DNA of 64,000 nt from Methyloversatilis sp. (GTDB lineage: Bacteria > Pseudomonadota > Gammaproteobacteria > Burkholderiales > Rhodocyclaceae). The position numbers were made by a program, and so were the translations under genes. This document shows positions 18,887 through 27,867 of the stretch, in pieces. The stretch covers positions 23,413 to 87,412 of the forward strand of contig JAEUNO010000014.1 in NCBI GenBank assembly GCA_016791045.1, read 5' to 3'. The stretch's first letter is position 1. Each line of letters opens with the position of its first letter. The notes under the pieces are model-generated. The model did not search any database. It saw nothing but the letters and a program-made list of their open reading frames with translations, and had not been told where the DNA came from.

Positions 18887-19614
18887 GCCTCGGGGACCTG
18901 TTCGCCCGCCTCGCGCTGGCCGAAGTCCAGCGCGACGTGTTCCGCAACATCGTGTCGCTGCGCACCTCGCAGGATCTGTTCGACGACCTCACCGACGACC
19001 CGGCCGAATGGGCGCTCGCGCAGAAGGTCGAAGGCGACGCCAAGCCGCCGCCCTACCGTTCGCCCACGCCGGTGCTGCACCGTCCGTTCGAAGACGCCGA
19101 GTGGTTCAACGCCATCGCCTGGCCGTTCCAGAACTGGCAGGCCAGCCGCTATTCCGACGGGCGCCACGGCGTGTGGTACGGCTCGGAGTCGGTCGAGACG
19201 ACGGTCTATGAATCCGCCTGGCACTGGCGTCAGGGTCTGCTCGCCGACGCCGGTTTCGAGCGCGAATCGGTGGTGGCCGAGCGCAAGGTGTATGCCGTGG
19301 GCTGTGCCGCCGCGCTGCTCGATTTCCGACCGCTCACGGGCGACTGGCCGGCGCTGCTGCATCCGGCCGATTACAGCTTTGCGCAGTCGGTCGGCGCGCG
19401 CATCCACCGCGAAGGTCACCCTGGCCTGCTGGTGCAGTCGGTGCGCCGGCCCGAGGGCGAGAACTTCGCCGTATTCAATCCGGCCGTGCTGTCGGCCCCG
19501 CGCCATTACCTGCAACTCGGCTACCGGCTCGACGGCGACTGCATCGTCGTCGAAAAGACGCCGGGCCTGGCCTGGTTCGGCATCGAAGCGGGGGATTTCG
19601 GGCGGCGTGCCTGA
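18883..19614 (+). CDS. RES-domain toxin
   Basis: Toxin with the RES fold; characterised members deplete NAD+. The RES core is visible as [19 protein letters not shown] followed by VYESAWHWR, with a later [17 protein letters not shown] segment that supplies the conserved Ser. A GTG start at 18883 overlaps the antitoxin stop in a GTGA arrangement, so the pair is translationally coupled; this gives 243 residues. The in-frame upstream extension lies inside the antitoxin gene and is not conserved. Confidence 0.88.
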   Translation: MSLGDLFARLALAEVQRDVFRNIVSLRTSQDLFDDLTDDPAEWALAQKVEGDAKPPPYRSPTPVLHRPFEDAEWFNAIAWPFQNWQASRYSDGRHGVWYGSESVETTVYESAWHWRQGLLADAGFERESVVAERKVYAVGCAAALLDFRPLTGDWPALLHPADYSFAQSVGARIHREGHPGLLVQSVRRPEGENFAVFNPAVLSAPRHYLQLGYRLDGDCIVVEKTPGLAWFGIEAGDFGRRA

Positions 19615-19652
19615 GGCTGTCGAAGCTGGATCGCTGTTTGCCTGCGTTGTGA

Positions 19653-19669
19653 ATCCCTCAGCAAGGGAT
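19653..19669. terminator. Hairpin after the RES toxin gene
   Basis: ATCCCT-CAGCA-AGGGAT, a perfect 6-bp stem followed by ACGATTTT, in the 150-base gap between the convergent RES and ComJ-like genes. Shape and location fit a rho-independent terminator. Confidence 0.45.
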
Positions 19670-19764
19670 ACGATTTTCGGGGGCAAGCCCAGCCAGTGAT
19701 ACAACGACGAAGCAGCTGCGCATCCGTGTTTTTGACGCCGAACGCTCAAGCGCAGCGTTGAGGC

Positions 19765-20241
19765 TCATTGGCCGCTCCATTCCTGCACGACGCGCAAGGA
19801 GCGCTCCGTACCCGGCCAGAGAAGAACTCGATAGCGGTCGTCCCCCTCGAGGCCATCGTCGGAGAGCGAGTCCAGCCGGGAGAAGAGCGCGAGCACCTGG
19901 TAGTGCCCCGGGTTGATCCGCCAATTCAGCACCGGCCCGCCCGTGCATTCATGAACTTGAAGATGACCCGATGGCAACTCCAGCGAGCATTCAACGATGT
20001 GGTCGACCTCGCTGGCGTCAAATTGGGGCGCCGAGGAATGCAACGCCACTTCGACAGGAACGCTCATGTTGCGGACGGGGCATATCACTACAACGTTCGG
20101 CGCCACCTTGGCCCGGCGCGCAATATCCGCATCTGTCCAGTCTTCAGGTGCTGGAGGATTCACCTGTCCGTCCTGGACATAGAACTGGTGGTAATCCGCG
20201 AAGACTTCAATCGTCTCTCGCTGGATACAGGAAGTCGTCAT
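19765..20241 (-). CDS. ComJ/Nin-like small protein
   Basis: 158-residue cytoplasmic protein with the pattern of the ComJ family: FADYHQFYVQD near the N-terminus, DWTDADIARR, a VRNMSVPVEVAL strand, and a C-terminal GHYQVLALFSRLD followed by GDDRYRVLLWPG. In Bacillus, ComJ (Nin) inhibits the DNA-entry nuclease NucA; distant relatives occur as orphan genes of unknown role. No nuclease partner is next to it here. Lower GC than the flanking genes and position between two toxin-antitoxin loci suggest acquired DNA. Family call is from motif order only. Confidence 0.55.
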   Translation of the reverse strand: MTTSCIQRETIEVFADYHQFYVQDGQVNPPAPEDWTDADIARRAKVAPNVVVICPVRNMSVPVEVALHSSAPQFDASEVDHIVECSLELPSGHLQVHECTGGPVLNWRINPGHYQVLALFSRLDSLSDDGLEGDDRYRVLLWPGTERSLRVVQEWSGQ

Positions 20242-20370
20242 GAGCTGTAACGTCGTAGGTGAGGGGCAGCCGGAGCAACGAAGCTGCGAAGGGTACCGGC
20301 AAGCGCTGCTTGATGGCGGTCCCTCTCGACCGGCAGGTCGGGCGCTTGCGCGCAGAAGCTTCCGCGGCCT

Positions 20371-20664
20371 TTAGTGGCGACCACGCCAGTAGCCTGGCTT
20401 GCGACGCTGATGCGCGATGGCAATGACTCGGATTTCTTCCGGAAGCAGCAAGTAGACGATGCTGTATGGAAAGCGGCGCAGAGGCATGCGGCGGTTTGTG
20501 CCGCGCCAAGATGCGCCGAGTTCTGGCTGCATGCGAAGCAGCTCTACCGAGCGCTCAAACTCGGCGATAACTGCAAAGCCAAGCTCGATATCCGATTGCT
20601 GCGCCTAAAAGCGGGCACCCGCAATGAGTTCTTCCTCCGCCTCGGCCGCGATAGATATCTTCAC
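20371..20664 (-). pseudogene. ParE/RelE-type toxin gene interrupted by an in-frame TAG
   Basis: Reading the minus strand from the GTG at 20664 gives VKISIAAEAEEELIAGARF, then TAG at 20607-20605 (codon 20). The same frame then continues without interruption as AQQSDIELGFAVIAEFERSV, through RMPLRRFPYSIVYLL to HQRRKPGYWRGRH and TAA at 20373-20371. That continuation is a complete ParE-fold toxin. Family members usually have a Tyr-Xaa pair (RFY) at the interrupted position, so TAC to TAG is the likely lesion. Start and antitoxin stop overlap as GTGA. The toxin is probably inactive unless the amber codon is suppressed. Confidence 0.85.
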
Positions 20665-20885
20665 TGAAGCGATTGCTTGGCGCGTGCAATGGCTTCCTCG
20701 ATTGGAGAGACTGACATGCGGCCAGCCTCAACTTCGATGACGCGACGCTCAATCTCGACCGCCCAAGCGTCTTCGACTTCTCGCTCGGTAGCCAGGCTTG
20801 CGAGAAGGTGATCGGCCAGAGCTGCGCGATCTTCAGGGGACAACTGGAGAGCTTCGGCTTCGATCGATGCCAGCGGACTGGGCAT
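20661..20885 (-). CDS. Addiction-module antitoxin component (ParD-like, short acidic)
   Basis: 74-residue antitoxin of the putative addiction-module family, recognised by ALQLSPEDRAALADHLLASL followed by an amphipathic C-terminal helix (VEDAWAVEIERRVIEVEAG, then SVSPIEEAIARAKQSL). Start is the ATG at 20885; the frame is open upstream but that part is not conserved. The stop overlaps the GTG of the broken toxin gene downstream. It is an intact antitoxin with a disrupted partner. Confidence 0.85.
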   Translation of the reverse strand: MPSPLASIEAEALQLSPEDRAALADHLLASLATEREVEDAWAVEIERRVIEVEAGRMSVSPIEEAIARAKQSLQ

Positions 20886-21021
20886 GGTGATACTCCTGGG
20901 AACAAGTACCCGCGCTGTCTGACGGGGTGGCCAGGACGACGCCCAACGAGGCTGTAGAAAAACGCTGTTCTTGAGCATTTTTGCGCGCTGCATCGCCCCG
21001 GGGTATCGCGGACGCCCCGGG

Positions 21022-21768
21022 TCAGGCCGGCTTCACGATGACCTGATTCAGGATTCCGATCACCCCGTCTATCGTCACGGCCAGTTCGGCGGCGCGGGCG
21101 CGCAGGGCTTCGGAGGGGGCGGTGCCGCTGAGGATGACCTTGCCGTCCAGGGTTGCGACGTCGATGTCGAGCGCAGCCAGTTCGGCGTCTTTCTCGATCA
21201 ATGCTTCGATCTGTGCGGTGATGACGGCGTCGTCGACCGGCGGAGCGGCGTCGGCGGGTTGTCCGGCGGCGGTTGTCGGGAGGTCGTCGGCGGCCATGGG
21301 GGCCGTCTGCGGCCCGGACGTCGACACGGGGGGCGATTGGGGCCGCGAAGCAGGGCGAGAGTCGGGCAGCGAGTCGGGTCGTGAATCGGGCCGCATCCCG
21401 GTCGCCCATCCCGCCTGTGCCGCTTCGGCAGCCTCGCGTTCCGCTTCGGCACGCGCAAGTTGTGCGTCGCGGCGGATGGCGGCGCGGCGTTCGGCGCTGG
21501 CGTTGATGTCGGCTTCGTATGCGACGCGGCCGGCTTGGGCCTTGACGTCTTCGGCCACCTGTTCGGTCTGGTTCAGCACGATCGCCAGCTCCTTGTCGAC
21601 CGTGGGTTCGCTGAGCGCCACCGGTTCTTCCTTCGGGCCGCAGGCGCTGAGCATCAGGCCCAGCAGCACGGCGCCCGTGCAGCGCGCGAGCGAAGCACGT
21701 GTGCCGGCGAAGGGTGAGGCGGCGTTGGGCGGGGCGGCCGCCTGGCCGCGGGTCTGAACGTTCGGCAT
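21022..21768 (-). CDS. BON-domain lipoprotein (larger paralogue)
   Basis: Secreted lipoprotein of 248 residues: signal with lipobox LSAC (LLGLMLSACG), a charged coiled-coil-like middle (RAEAEREAAEAAQ), a low-complexity Pro/Ser/Arg linker with repeated DSRPDS and SRP elements, and a C-terminal BON domain (ITAQIEALIEKDAEL, then VATLDGKVILSGTAPSEAL). BON domains bind membranes or phospholipid and occur in envelope-maintenance proteins such as OsmY. A good RBS (GAGGAGA) precedes the ATG. Tandem with a shorter paralogue 100 bases upstream, probably from duplication. Confidence 0.85.
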   Translation of the reverse strand: MPNVQTRGQAAAPPNAASPFAGTRASLARCTGAVLLGLMLSACGPKEEPVALSEPTVDKELAIVLNQTEQVAEDVKAQAGRVAYEADINASAERRAAIRRDAQLARAEAEREAAEAAQAGWATGMRPDSRPDSLPDSRPASRPQSPPVSTSGPQTAPMAADDLPTTAAGQPADAAPPVDDAVITAQIEALIEKDAELAALDIDVATLDGKVILSGTAPSEALRARAAELAVTIDGVIGILNQVIVKPA

Positions 21769-21868
21769 GTCATCTCTCCTCGGGCAAGAAAATGAGTCAG
21801 GACGTCGTTTCAGCCGCGACCGGGGCGGTGCCGCCCGGTCTGCGCGCGACTGGCGATCTGTCGCGGTG

Positions 21869-22372
21869 TCAGCCGGCGGTCACGACCAGCTGGTTGTCGA
21901 TGCCGAGCACGCCCTTGACCGAAATGGCCAGTTCGGCGGCGCGGGCGCGGGCGGCTTCGGTCGGGGCGGGGCCGCTCAGCGTGACCTTGCCGTCGCGGGT
22001 GTCGACGTCGATCTTGATGGCGCTCAGATCCGGGTCGCCGGCGAGGCGGGCCGACACGGCGGCGGTGATGGTGGCGTCGTCGATGCGTTCGCCCATTTCG
22101 GTGGCGGTTTCACTGGCCGACGCCTTCACGTCGCCCGCGACCTCGCCCGCCTTCTCCTGCGCCCGGTCGGCAGCGGCTTCGGCGCGTTCGCCCAGTTCAT
22201 CGGCCTTCTTTTCGGTGGCGGCGATGGCGCTGTCGAGCTTCTGGCCAATGGTCGCGTCCTGTTCCGGCTGACCGCAGGCGGCGAGCGTCAGCGCGAGGGC
22301 GGCAGCGCTGGCAAGGCGGAAGGCCGGCGTCATCAGGGTGCGGCGTTGCGGGTTGTCGGTGAGGGTGTTCAT
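21869..22372 (-). CDS. BON-domain lipoprotein (shorter paralogue)
   Basis: 167-residue lipoprotein: lipobox LAAC in ALTLAACGQ, a helical apolipoprotein-like region (ATEKKADELGERAEAAADRA), then a BON domain (ITAAVSARLAGDPDL, VDTRDGKVTLSGPAPTEA). AAGGAGAAC lies 6 bases before the ATG. Its BON domain closely matches that of the downstream gene, including the ending GVLGIDNQLVV versus GVIGILNQVIV. Divergent from the M61 peptidase gene. Confidence 0.87.
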   Translation of the reverse strand: MNTLTDNPQRRTLMTPAFRLASAAALALTLAACGQPEQDATIGQKLDSAIAATEKKADELGERAEAAADRAQEKAGEVAGDVKASASETATEMGERIDDATITAAVSARLAGDPDLSAIKIDVDTRDGKVTLSGPAPTEAARARAAELAISVKGVLGIDNQLVVTAG

Positions 22373-22574
22373 GGGTGTTCTCCTTGCGTAAGTAGGGTGG
22401 CTTCAGGCTTGCGCTTCAGCCATGGCGTCACTGTAGGCGGGCGGGGCGGCGCTGCCTGTCGGTGCAGCCGACACCCCGTGTAGGACGACGCGGACCTGAT
22501 CCGCTCGCACTGCGGTGACGCGGCAGGCCGGCGCTGTGGTCAAATCGCAGCTGTTTCCACGTCAGCCATCCGAC

Positions 22575-24350
22575 ATGAGCGCCGTCCGCTACCGCATCAC
22601 GCCCAGCCATCCCGAAGCCCACCTGTTCGAGGTCGAGATCGATATCGCCGATCCGGCGCCCGACGGCCAGCGGTTGTCGCTGCCGGCCTGGATTCCCGGC
22701 AGCTACATGATTCGCGAGTTCGCGCGCCACATCGTGCGCATCGAAGCGCGCGACGGCATCCGCGCGGTGCCGCTGACCAAGATCGACAAGCACACCTGGC
22801 AGGCCGCGCCGTGCGAGGGCGTGCTGCGCGTGCGCTACGAGGTGTATGCGTGGGACCTGTCGGTGCGCGCCGCGCATCTCGACACCACGCACGGCTTCTT
22901 CAACGGCTCCAGCGTGTTCCTGATGGTGCACGGCGCCGAGCAGCAGCCGTGCGAGGTGGACATCCGCCCGCCCGCCGGGCGCACCTACAAGGAATGGCGG
23001 GTGGCGACGACGCTGCCCGAGGCGGGCGGGCGCGCCGGTGCCAGGCGGCACGGCTTCGGGCTTTACCGCGCGGCGGGTTACGACGAGCTGATCGATCATC
23101 CGGTCGAAATGGGCAGCTTCGCGCTGCACACCTTCAAGGCCTGCGGCGTGCCGCACGAGGTGGCGATCACCGGCCACCACGACATCGACGCCGCGCGCCT
23201 GTGCGAAGACCTGCGCCGCATCTGCGAGTGGCAGATCCGGCTGTTCGGCGAGCCGGCGCCGTTCGAGCGCTACGTGTTTCTGGTCATGGCGGTCGGCGAT
23301 GGCTACGGTGGGCTGGAGCACCGGTCGAGCACCGCGCTGCTGTGTTCGCGCAACGACCTGCCGGCGCCCGGCGCCGGCGCGATGTCGGACGCGTATCGCG
23401 GCTTTCTCGGCCTGTGCAGCCACGAGTATTTCCACTCGTGGAACATCAAGCGCATCAAGCCGGCTGCGTTCGAGCCCTACGACCTGTCGCGCGAAAACTA
23501 CACTCGCCTGCTGTGGGCCTTCGAAGGCTTCACCTCGTACTACGACGATCTGGCGCTGGTGCGCTCGGGCGTCATCACGCAGGACGACTACTTCAAGCTG
23601 CTGGCCAAGACGGTCACCCAGGTGATGCGCGGCGGCGGCCGGCTCAAGCAGAGCCTGGCCGATTCGTCGTTCGACGCCTGGGTGAAGTACTACCGTCAGG
23701 ACGAGAACGCGCCCAATGCCATCGTCAGCTACTACACCAAGGGTGCGCTGGTCGCGCTGGCGCTCGATCTCACGCTGCGCAGCAAGACGCGCGGCGCCGT
23801 GTCGCTCGACGACGTGATGCGCCGCCTGTGGCTCGAACACGGCCAGACCGGTATCGGCGTGCCGGAAGACGGCGTGCGCCGCGCCGCCGAAGCGGTGAGC
23901 GGGCTCAAGCTGAAGAAGTTTTTCGTCGAGGCGACCGAAGGCACGGAAGACCTGCCGCTCGACGACCTGCTGCGCGCAGTCGGTGTCGAGCTCACCTTCG
24001 AAGCCGCCGGCACCTCGCCGGTGCTCGGTGTGAAGACCGCCAACGAGGGCGACACCGTGAAGCTCACCCAGGTGCTCGACCACGGCGCCGCACAGCGCGC
24101 CGGCCTGTCTGCCGGCGATGTGCTGGTCGCGCTCGACAACCTGCGCATCACCGCCGGCTCGCTCGACAACCTGCTCAAGCGCCGCCAGCCGGGCGACGAA
24201 GTCAAGATCAACGCCTTCCGCCGCGACGAACTGATGAAATTCCGCGTCCGCCTCGACCCCGCCCCCGCCGATCAGGCGAAGATCGCCCCCGCCCCCCGCG
24301 TCAGCGCCCCGGCAAAAGCACTGCTGAAACAGTGGCTCGGCCGGGGTTGA
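22575..24350 (+). CDS. M61 (glycyl aminopeptidase) family metallopeptidase with PDZ domain
   Basis: 591-residue zinc peptidase of the M61 family. N-terminal beta domain (RYRITPSHPEAHLFEVEIDI, LSLPAWIPGSYMIREFARHI); catalytic HEYFHSWNIKRIKP with HExxH at residues 283-287; third ligand in LLWAFEGFTSYYDDL; C-terminal PDZ domain (GAAQRAGLSAGDVLVALDNL). The ATG at 22575 marks the start of homology; the frame is open upstream. No signal peptide, so probably cytoplasmic. Confidence 0.93.
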   Translation: MSAVRYRITPSHPEAHLFEVEIDIADPAPDGQRLSLPAWIPGSYMIREFARHIVRIEARDGIRAVPLTKIDKHTWQAAPCEGVLRVRYEVYAWDLSVRAAHLDTTHGFFNGSSVFLMVHGAEQQPCEVDIRPPAGRTYKEWRVATTLPEAGGRAGARRHGFGLYRAAGYDELIDHPVEMGSFALHTFKACGVPHEVAITGHHDIDAARLCEDLRRICEWQIRLFGEPAPFERYVFLVMAVGDGYGGLEHRSSTALLCSRNDLPAPGAGAMSDAYRGFLGLCSHEYFHSWNIKRIKPAAFEPYDLSRENYTRLLWAFEGFTSYYDDLALVRSGVITQDDYFKLLAKTVTQVMRGGGRLKQSLADSSFDAWVKYYRQDENAPNAIVSYYTKGALVALALDLTLRSKTRGAVSLDDVMRRLWLEHGQTGIGVPEDGVRRAAEAVSGLKLKKFFVEATEGTEDLPLDDLLRAVGVELTFEAAGTSPVLGVKTANEGDTVKLTQVLDHGAAQRAGLSAGDVLVALDNLRITAGSLDNLLKRRQPGDEVKINAFRRDELMKFRVRLDPAPADQAKIAPAPRVSAPAKALLKQWLGRG

Positions 24351-24407
24351 TTGCGGGATAGCGGCGGTATCGTCGACGCGCTGCGATCCGTGCGGTGATC
24401 ACACGAC

Positions 24408-24945
24408 ATCGCTCGTTCGGAGACGGCTCGCGATTCCGTCCTCCAAACACGTATCTGCGCACGATCAACGCACCAATCGCGACCGGGGGTCGCTCCTACA
24501 GGGGCGGCGCGGTTTTTGTAGGAGCGAGCCCCGCTCGCGATCCCACCCTCTGAACACGTGCCGGCGCATGATCAACGCACCGATCGCGACCGGGGGGCGC
24601 TCCTGCCGGTGCGGCACGTTCTTGTAGGAGCGAGCCCCGCTCGCGATCCCACCCTCTGAACACACGCCGGCGCACGATCAACGCACCAATCGCGACCACG
24701 GGTCGCTCCTACAGGTGCGGCACGGTTTTTGTAGGAGCGAGCCCTGCTCGCGATTCCGCCCCCTGAACACGCGCCGGCGCATGATCGACGCGCCGATCGC
24801 GACCACGGGTCGCTCCTACAGGGGTGGCACGTTCTTGTAGGAGCGGGCCCGGCTCGCGATCCCGTCCTCCAAACACGCGCCGGCGCATGATCGACGCGCC
24901 GATCGCGACCACGGGTCGCTCCTGCAGGGGGCCGCACGGTTCTGT
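24408..24945. repeat. REP array B (five units, opposite orientation to array A)
   Basis: Same palindrome pair as array A but inverted. The TCCTAC/TCCTGC ends of successive units fall at 24499, 24606, 24712, 24819 and 24925 (spacings 107, 106, 107, 106). It lies between the M61 gene and minus-strand genes downstream. Confidence 0.9.
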
Positions 24946-25098
24946 GGATACTCCGGTTGCCGTCAATTCTCCTGAGAGGGGATTTGACAACGGTGACGCG
25001 GAATCGAAGGGTGTGTTGTTGCGTATGCAAGCCCGGATGCGGGTGAGCATTTTGCGCATGAGCGAACATTGCGCCTGGATCTTTTCTTCCAAGCGCGA

Positions 25099-25245
25099 TC
25101 AGTCGCTGATGAAGGCACGTCCGTGTTCATCGTGCAGGGACGCACTCAGCGAAGGCATGAACAAGGCGGCGCGCTGCAAGCGTTCTATGCGTTGATCAAG
25201 TCGCGCGATCCGCTCTTCGTCGTCCTCGATGAACGGCAACATCAT
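25099..25245 (-). CDS. Possible small protein (48 residues), in-frame TGA then further open frame
   Basis: Minus-strand ORF beginning MMLPFIEDDEERIARLDQ, with a heptad-like helix (ERIARLDQRIERLQ), ending ISD-TGA at 25101-25099. The same frame continues after the TGA (SRLEEKIQAQCSLMRKMLTR) for about 50 codons until it runs into REP array B. It may be a real small protein, or a longer coiled-coil protein broken by a nonsense change and by repeats. No family recognised. The rest of the 24.95-25.43 kb gap holds only a single REP. Confidence 0.3.
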   Translation of the reverse strand: MMLPFIEDDEERIARLDQRIERLQRAALFMPSLSASLHDEHGRAFISD

Positions 25246-25334
25246 CGCCCTGGCTCGCCGCCCGTGGAGCCGGTCGGCCATGCAGGGCCGACCGTGGGAC
25301 GGCTCCTGCGAAAACCGCGACGGTGTTGCCCTTC

Positions 25335-25365
25335 GCAGGAGCGGACCCTGTCCGCGATCGACGCG
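25335..25365. repeat. Solitary REP-like palindrome
   Basis: GCAGGA followed by the hairpin core GCGGAC-CCT-GTCCGC and GATCGACGCG, a variant of the array unit. A half-matching partner (CTCCTGCGAAAACCGCG) lies about 30 bases before it. It is downstream of the PEP-CTERM gene at 25428. Confidence 0.6.
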
Positions 25366-25427
25366 TTGAAGACACGGCTTGGCTTGTCTGCGGGTCAGGC
25401 GGCCTTCCCCGCGCCGCATCGCGCTGT

Positions 25428-26000
25428 TCAGCGGCCCAGCTTGCGCGCGGCGCTGACGCCGATCAGACCGATGCCGGCGAGCATGAGCATCCACTCGCGC
25501 GGTTCCGGCACGGCGGGGGTCGTGGCGAGGTCGAGGGTGAAGCGGTCGCCGGCGGAGAGGCCGGAAAAGCCGATGCGCCAGTCGACCAGACCGTCTTCGA
25601 TGAAGGGGTTGCCGAAGTAGAACTCGGCCACCGGTGCGCCGGCGAAGTAGTCGCTGGACAGCAGCTCGCCATTCACCGTGGTGGCCCGCAACGAGCCGGC
25701 GAACACCGAGATCGGCGCGCCACCGGTTGTCAGCGTGAAGGACCCGATGCCGAAGCCGCTGACGTCGCGCAGGATGGCGTTCACGTCGACGCCACCGGCC
25801 GTGATGTCGTCGGCGTCGAGCACGAAGCTGAAGCTCAGCGGATCGTTGTTCAGCAGTGAAATGTCGAGTGCGATGAACGACGGCGTGCTGAACGACGCGT
25901 CAAGCAGGTTGCCGTTCAGCGTGGCGCTTTCCAGCGTGACGGCGTGGGCGGGCAGGGCGATCGAGAAAGCAGCGCAGAGGGCGGGCAGGAGCTTGTTCAT
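25428..26000 (-). CDS. PEP-CTERM sorting-domain protein
   Basis: Exported surface protein of 190 residues: signal peptide (MNKLLPALCAAFSIALPAHA), a beta-rich body (LDISLLNNDPLSFSFVLDAD, FTLTTGGAPISVFAGSL) and a C-terminal PEP-CTERM signal, VPEPREWMLMLAGIGLIGV followed by a basic end (RKLGR). The Arg directly after PEP is uncommon. Such signals are recognised by exosortase, which is not in this window. The ATG at 26000 is chosen because the signal peptide starts there. Divergent from the phosphatase gene. Confidence 0.88.
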   Translation of the reverse strand: MNKLLPALCAAFSIALPAHAVTLESATLNGNLLDASFSTPSFIALDISLLNNDPLSFSFVLDADDITAGGVDVNAILRDVSGFGIGSFTLTTGGAPISVFAGSLRATTVNGELLSSDYFAGAPVAEFYFGNPFIEDGLVDWRIGFSGLSAGDRFTLDLATTPAVPEPREWMLMLAGIGLIGVSAARKLGR

Positions 26001-26163
26001 CGGACGTATTCCGGAAGGTGGCGAGATTGGCCCGGACGATAGAGCGCGCATGTGACAGCGGCGTGTCGTTTGGCTGAACCTGCGGTCAACAATCCGTCAT
26101 CGGTGTGTCACCCGCGCTCACCACACTCCGCGGCGTTCATCGTCCATCGCCCGGAGTGCTTCC

Positions 26164-27843
26164 ATGCCCAGCAACATGTTTTCCCGCCGCGACTTCATGC
26201 GCGGCGTCGGTGCCGGCGCGCTCGCCGGTTCGGCCGTCGTCCGCTCGGCCAGTGCGCTGGCCGCGCCCGGCAGCCTGTTCCAGCACGGTGTGGCGAGCGG
26301 CGATCCGCTGACCGACCGCGTCATCATCTGGACCCGCGTCACGCCGACCCGCCCGGGCACGGTCGCCGTGCTGTGGGAGGTGGCGCTCGACGCCGCCTTC
26401 GCGCGCATCATCCGCCGCGGCCGCGTGCTGACCGGCGCCGACATCGACTACACGGTGAAGGCCGACGTGCTCGGCCTGCCGGCGAATGCCCGCCTGCACT
26501 ATCGCTTCCGCGCCGAGGGCCAGCTGTCGCCCGCCGGGCGCACGCGCACGCTGCCGGCCGGCGCCATCGAGCAGATCAAGCTGGCTGTGCTGTCCTGTTC
26601 CAACTTCCCGGCCGGCTACTTCAACGTGTATGCCGAAGTGGCGAAGCTGAACGATCTGCACGCCGCTGTGCATCTGGGCGACTACATCTACGAATACTCG
26701 CGCAGCGGCTACGCTTCGCAGGACGCCGCCGCGCTGGGCCGCGTGTCCGAGCCGGCCGACGAAATCATCACGCTGGACGACTACCGCATCCGTCACGCGC
26801 AGTACCGCACCGACGTCGATCTGCAGGCGATGCACGCCGCACTGCCGGTCATCGCGGTGTGGGACGACCACGAAATCACCAATGACACCTGGCGCGAAGG
26901 CGCGGAAAACCATACCGAAGGCGTCGAAGGCGTGTTCGCCGAGCGCCGCGCCGCGGCCATCCGTGCGTATCACGAGTGGATGCCGACCCGCCTGCCGGAT
27001 CCGGCGCGCCCGGACCGCATCTACCGCAGCTTCCGCTTCGGCAACCTGCTGTCGCTGCACATGCTGGACACCCGGGTCATCGGTCGGGACCCGCAGATGG
27101 ATTACGCAGACTATTTCGGCGCGAGCGGCTTCGACACCGCGCGCTTCACTGCCGACCTGACCGACCCGAACCGCACGCTGCTCGGTGCCGAACAGAACGA
27201 CTGGCTCGGCCTGCAACTGGCGCAGTCGGACACCACCTGGGACATGCTCGGCCAGCAGGTGCTGATGGGCCGCATGAACATTCCGGCGCCGCTGGTGCTG
27301 GGCCAGGTCAGCTTCACGCAGTACAGCGCGCTGCTGTTCAAGGCGCAGACCGCACCGGCGACGCTGACGCCGCAGGAAGAGGCGGTGCTCGCGCAACCGG
27401 CCATTCCGTACAACCTCGATGCGTGGGACGGCTACGCCATCGCCCGTGAAACCCTGCTCGGCACCGCTCGCGCGCTGGACAAGAACCTGGTCGTGCTGGC
27501 CGGCGATACGCACAACGCCTGGGCCAGCGATCTGACCGATTTCGCGGGCAACCGCGTCGGCGTCGAATTCGCCACGTCGTCGGTCACCTCGCCCGGCTTC
27601 GAAGCGTACTTTCCGGCCGAAAACCCGCTCGCCGTCGCCGCCGGCCTGACCCAGATCATCGGTCCGCTGCAGTACGCCGACACCGCCCGCCGCGGCTTCA
27701 TGCTGGTCACCGTCACCGCGCAGGCCTGCCGCGCCGAATGGCGCTATGTCAGCACCGTGAAGAGCCGCAGCTACACCGTGGCGACCGGCCCCGCACTGCG
27801 CATGCTCCCGGGCGCTGCAAACCGTCGTCTGATACCGGGCTGA
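26164..27843 (+). CDS. PhoD-like alkaline phosphatase/phosphodiesterase (Tat-exported)
   Basis: 559-residue secreted metallophosphatase. Tat signal SRRDFMRGVGAGALAGSA; N-terminal beta domain (FQHGVASGDPLTDRVIIWTR); catalytic core with VLSCSN, HLGDYIYEY, WDDHEITND and LAGDTHNAWAS, the metal-ligand motifs of PhoD. It would release phosphate from phosphodiesters or polymers in the periplasm. GGAG lies 5 bases before the ATG; a second ATG at codon 5 is possible. Followed by array C. Confidence 0.92.
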   Translation: MPSNMFSRRDFMRGVGAGALAGSAVVRSASALAAPGSLFQHGVASGDPLTDRVIIWTRVTPTRPGTVAVLWEVALDAAFARIIRRGRVLTGADIDYTVKADVLGLPANARLHYRFRAEGQLSPAGRTRTLPAGAIEQIKLAVLSCSNFPAGYFNVYAEVAKLNDLHAAVHLGDYIYEYSRSGYASQDAAALGRVSEPADEIITLDDYRIRHAQYRTDVDLQAMHAALPVIAVWDDHEITNDTWREGAENHTEGVEGVFAERRAAAIRAYHEWMPTRLPDPARPDRIYRSFRFGNLLSLHMLDTRVIGRDPQMDYADYFGASGFDTARFTADLTDPNRTLLGAEQNDWLGLQLAQSDTTWDMLGQQVLMGRMNIPAPLVLGQVSFTQYSALLFKAQTAPATLTPQEEAVLAQPAIPYNLDAWDGYAIARETLLGTARALDKNLVVLAGDTHNAWASDLTDFAGNRVGVEFATSSVTSPGFEAYFPAENPLAVAAGLTQIIGPLQYADTARRGFMLVTVTAQACRAEWRYVSTVKSRSYTVATGPALRMLPGAANRRLIPG

Positions 27844-27867
27844 TCTGGCAGCGCGCGGCTTTGAAGA

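Noticed and set aside
20242-20370. Integron attC site between the ComJ-like and ParE genes
   Set aside because: The region has inverted symmetry and small gene cassettes around it, but the core sites do not match GTTRRRY/RYYYAAC and no integrase is present.
20374-20667. 97-codon plus-strand ORF opposite the broken ParE toxin
   Set aside because: The minus strand carries a clear ParE-family sequence; the plus frame is its shadow.
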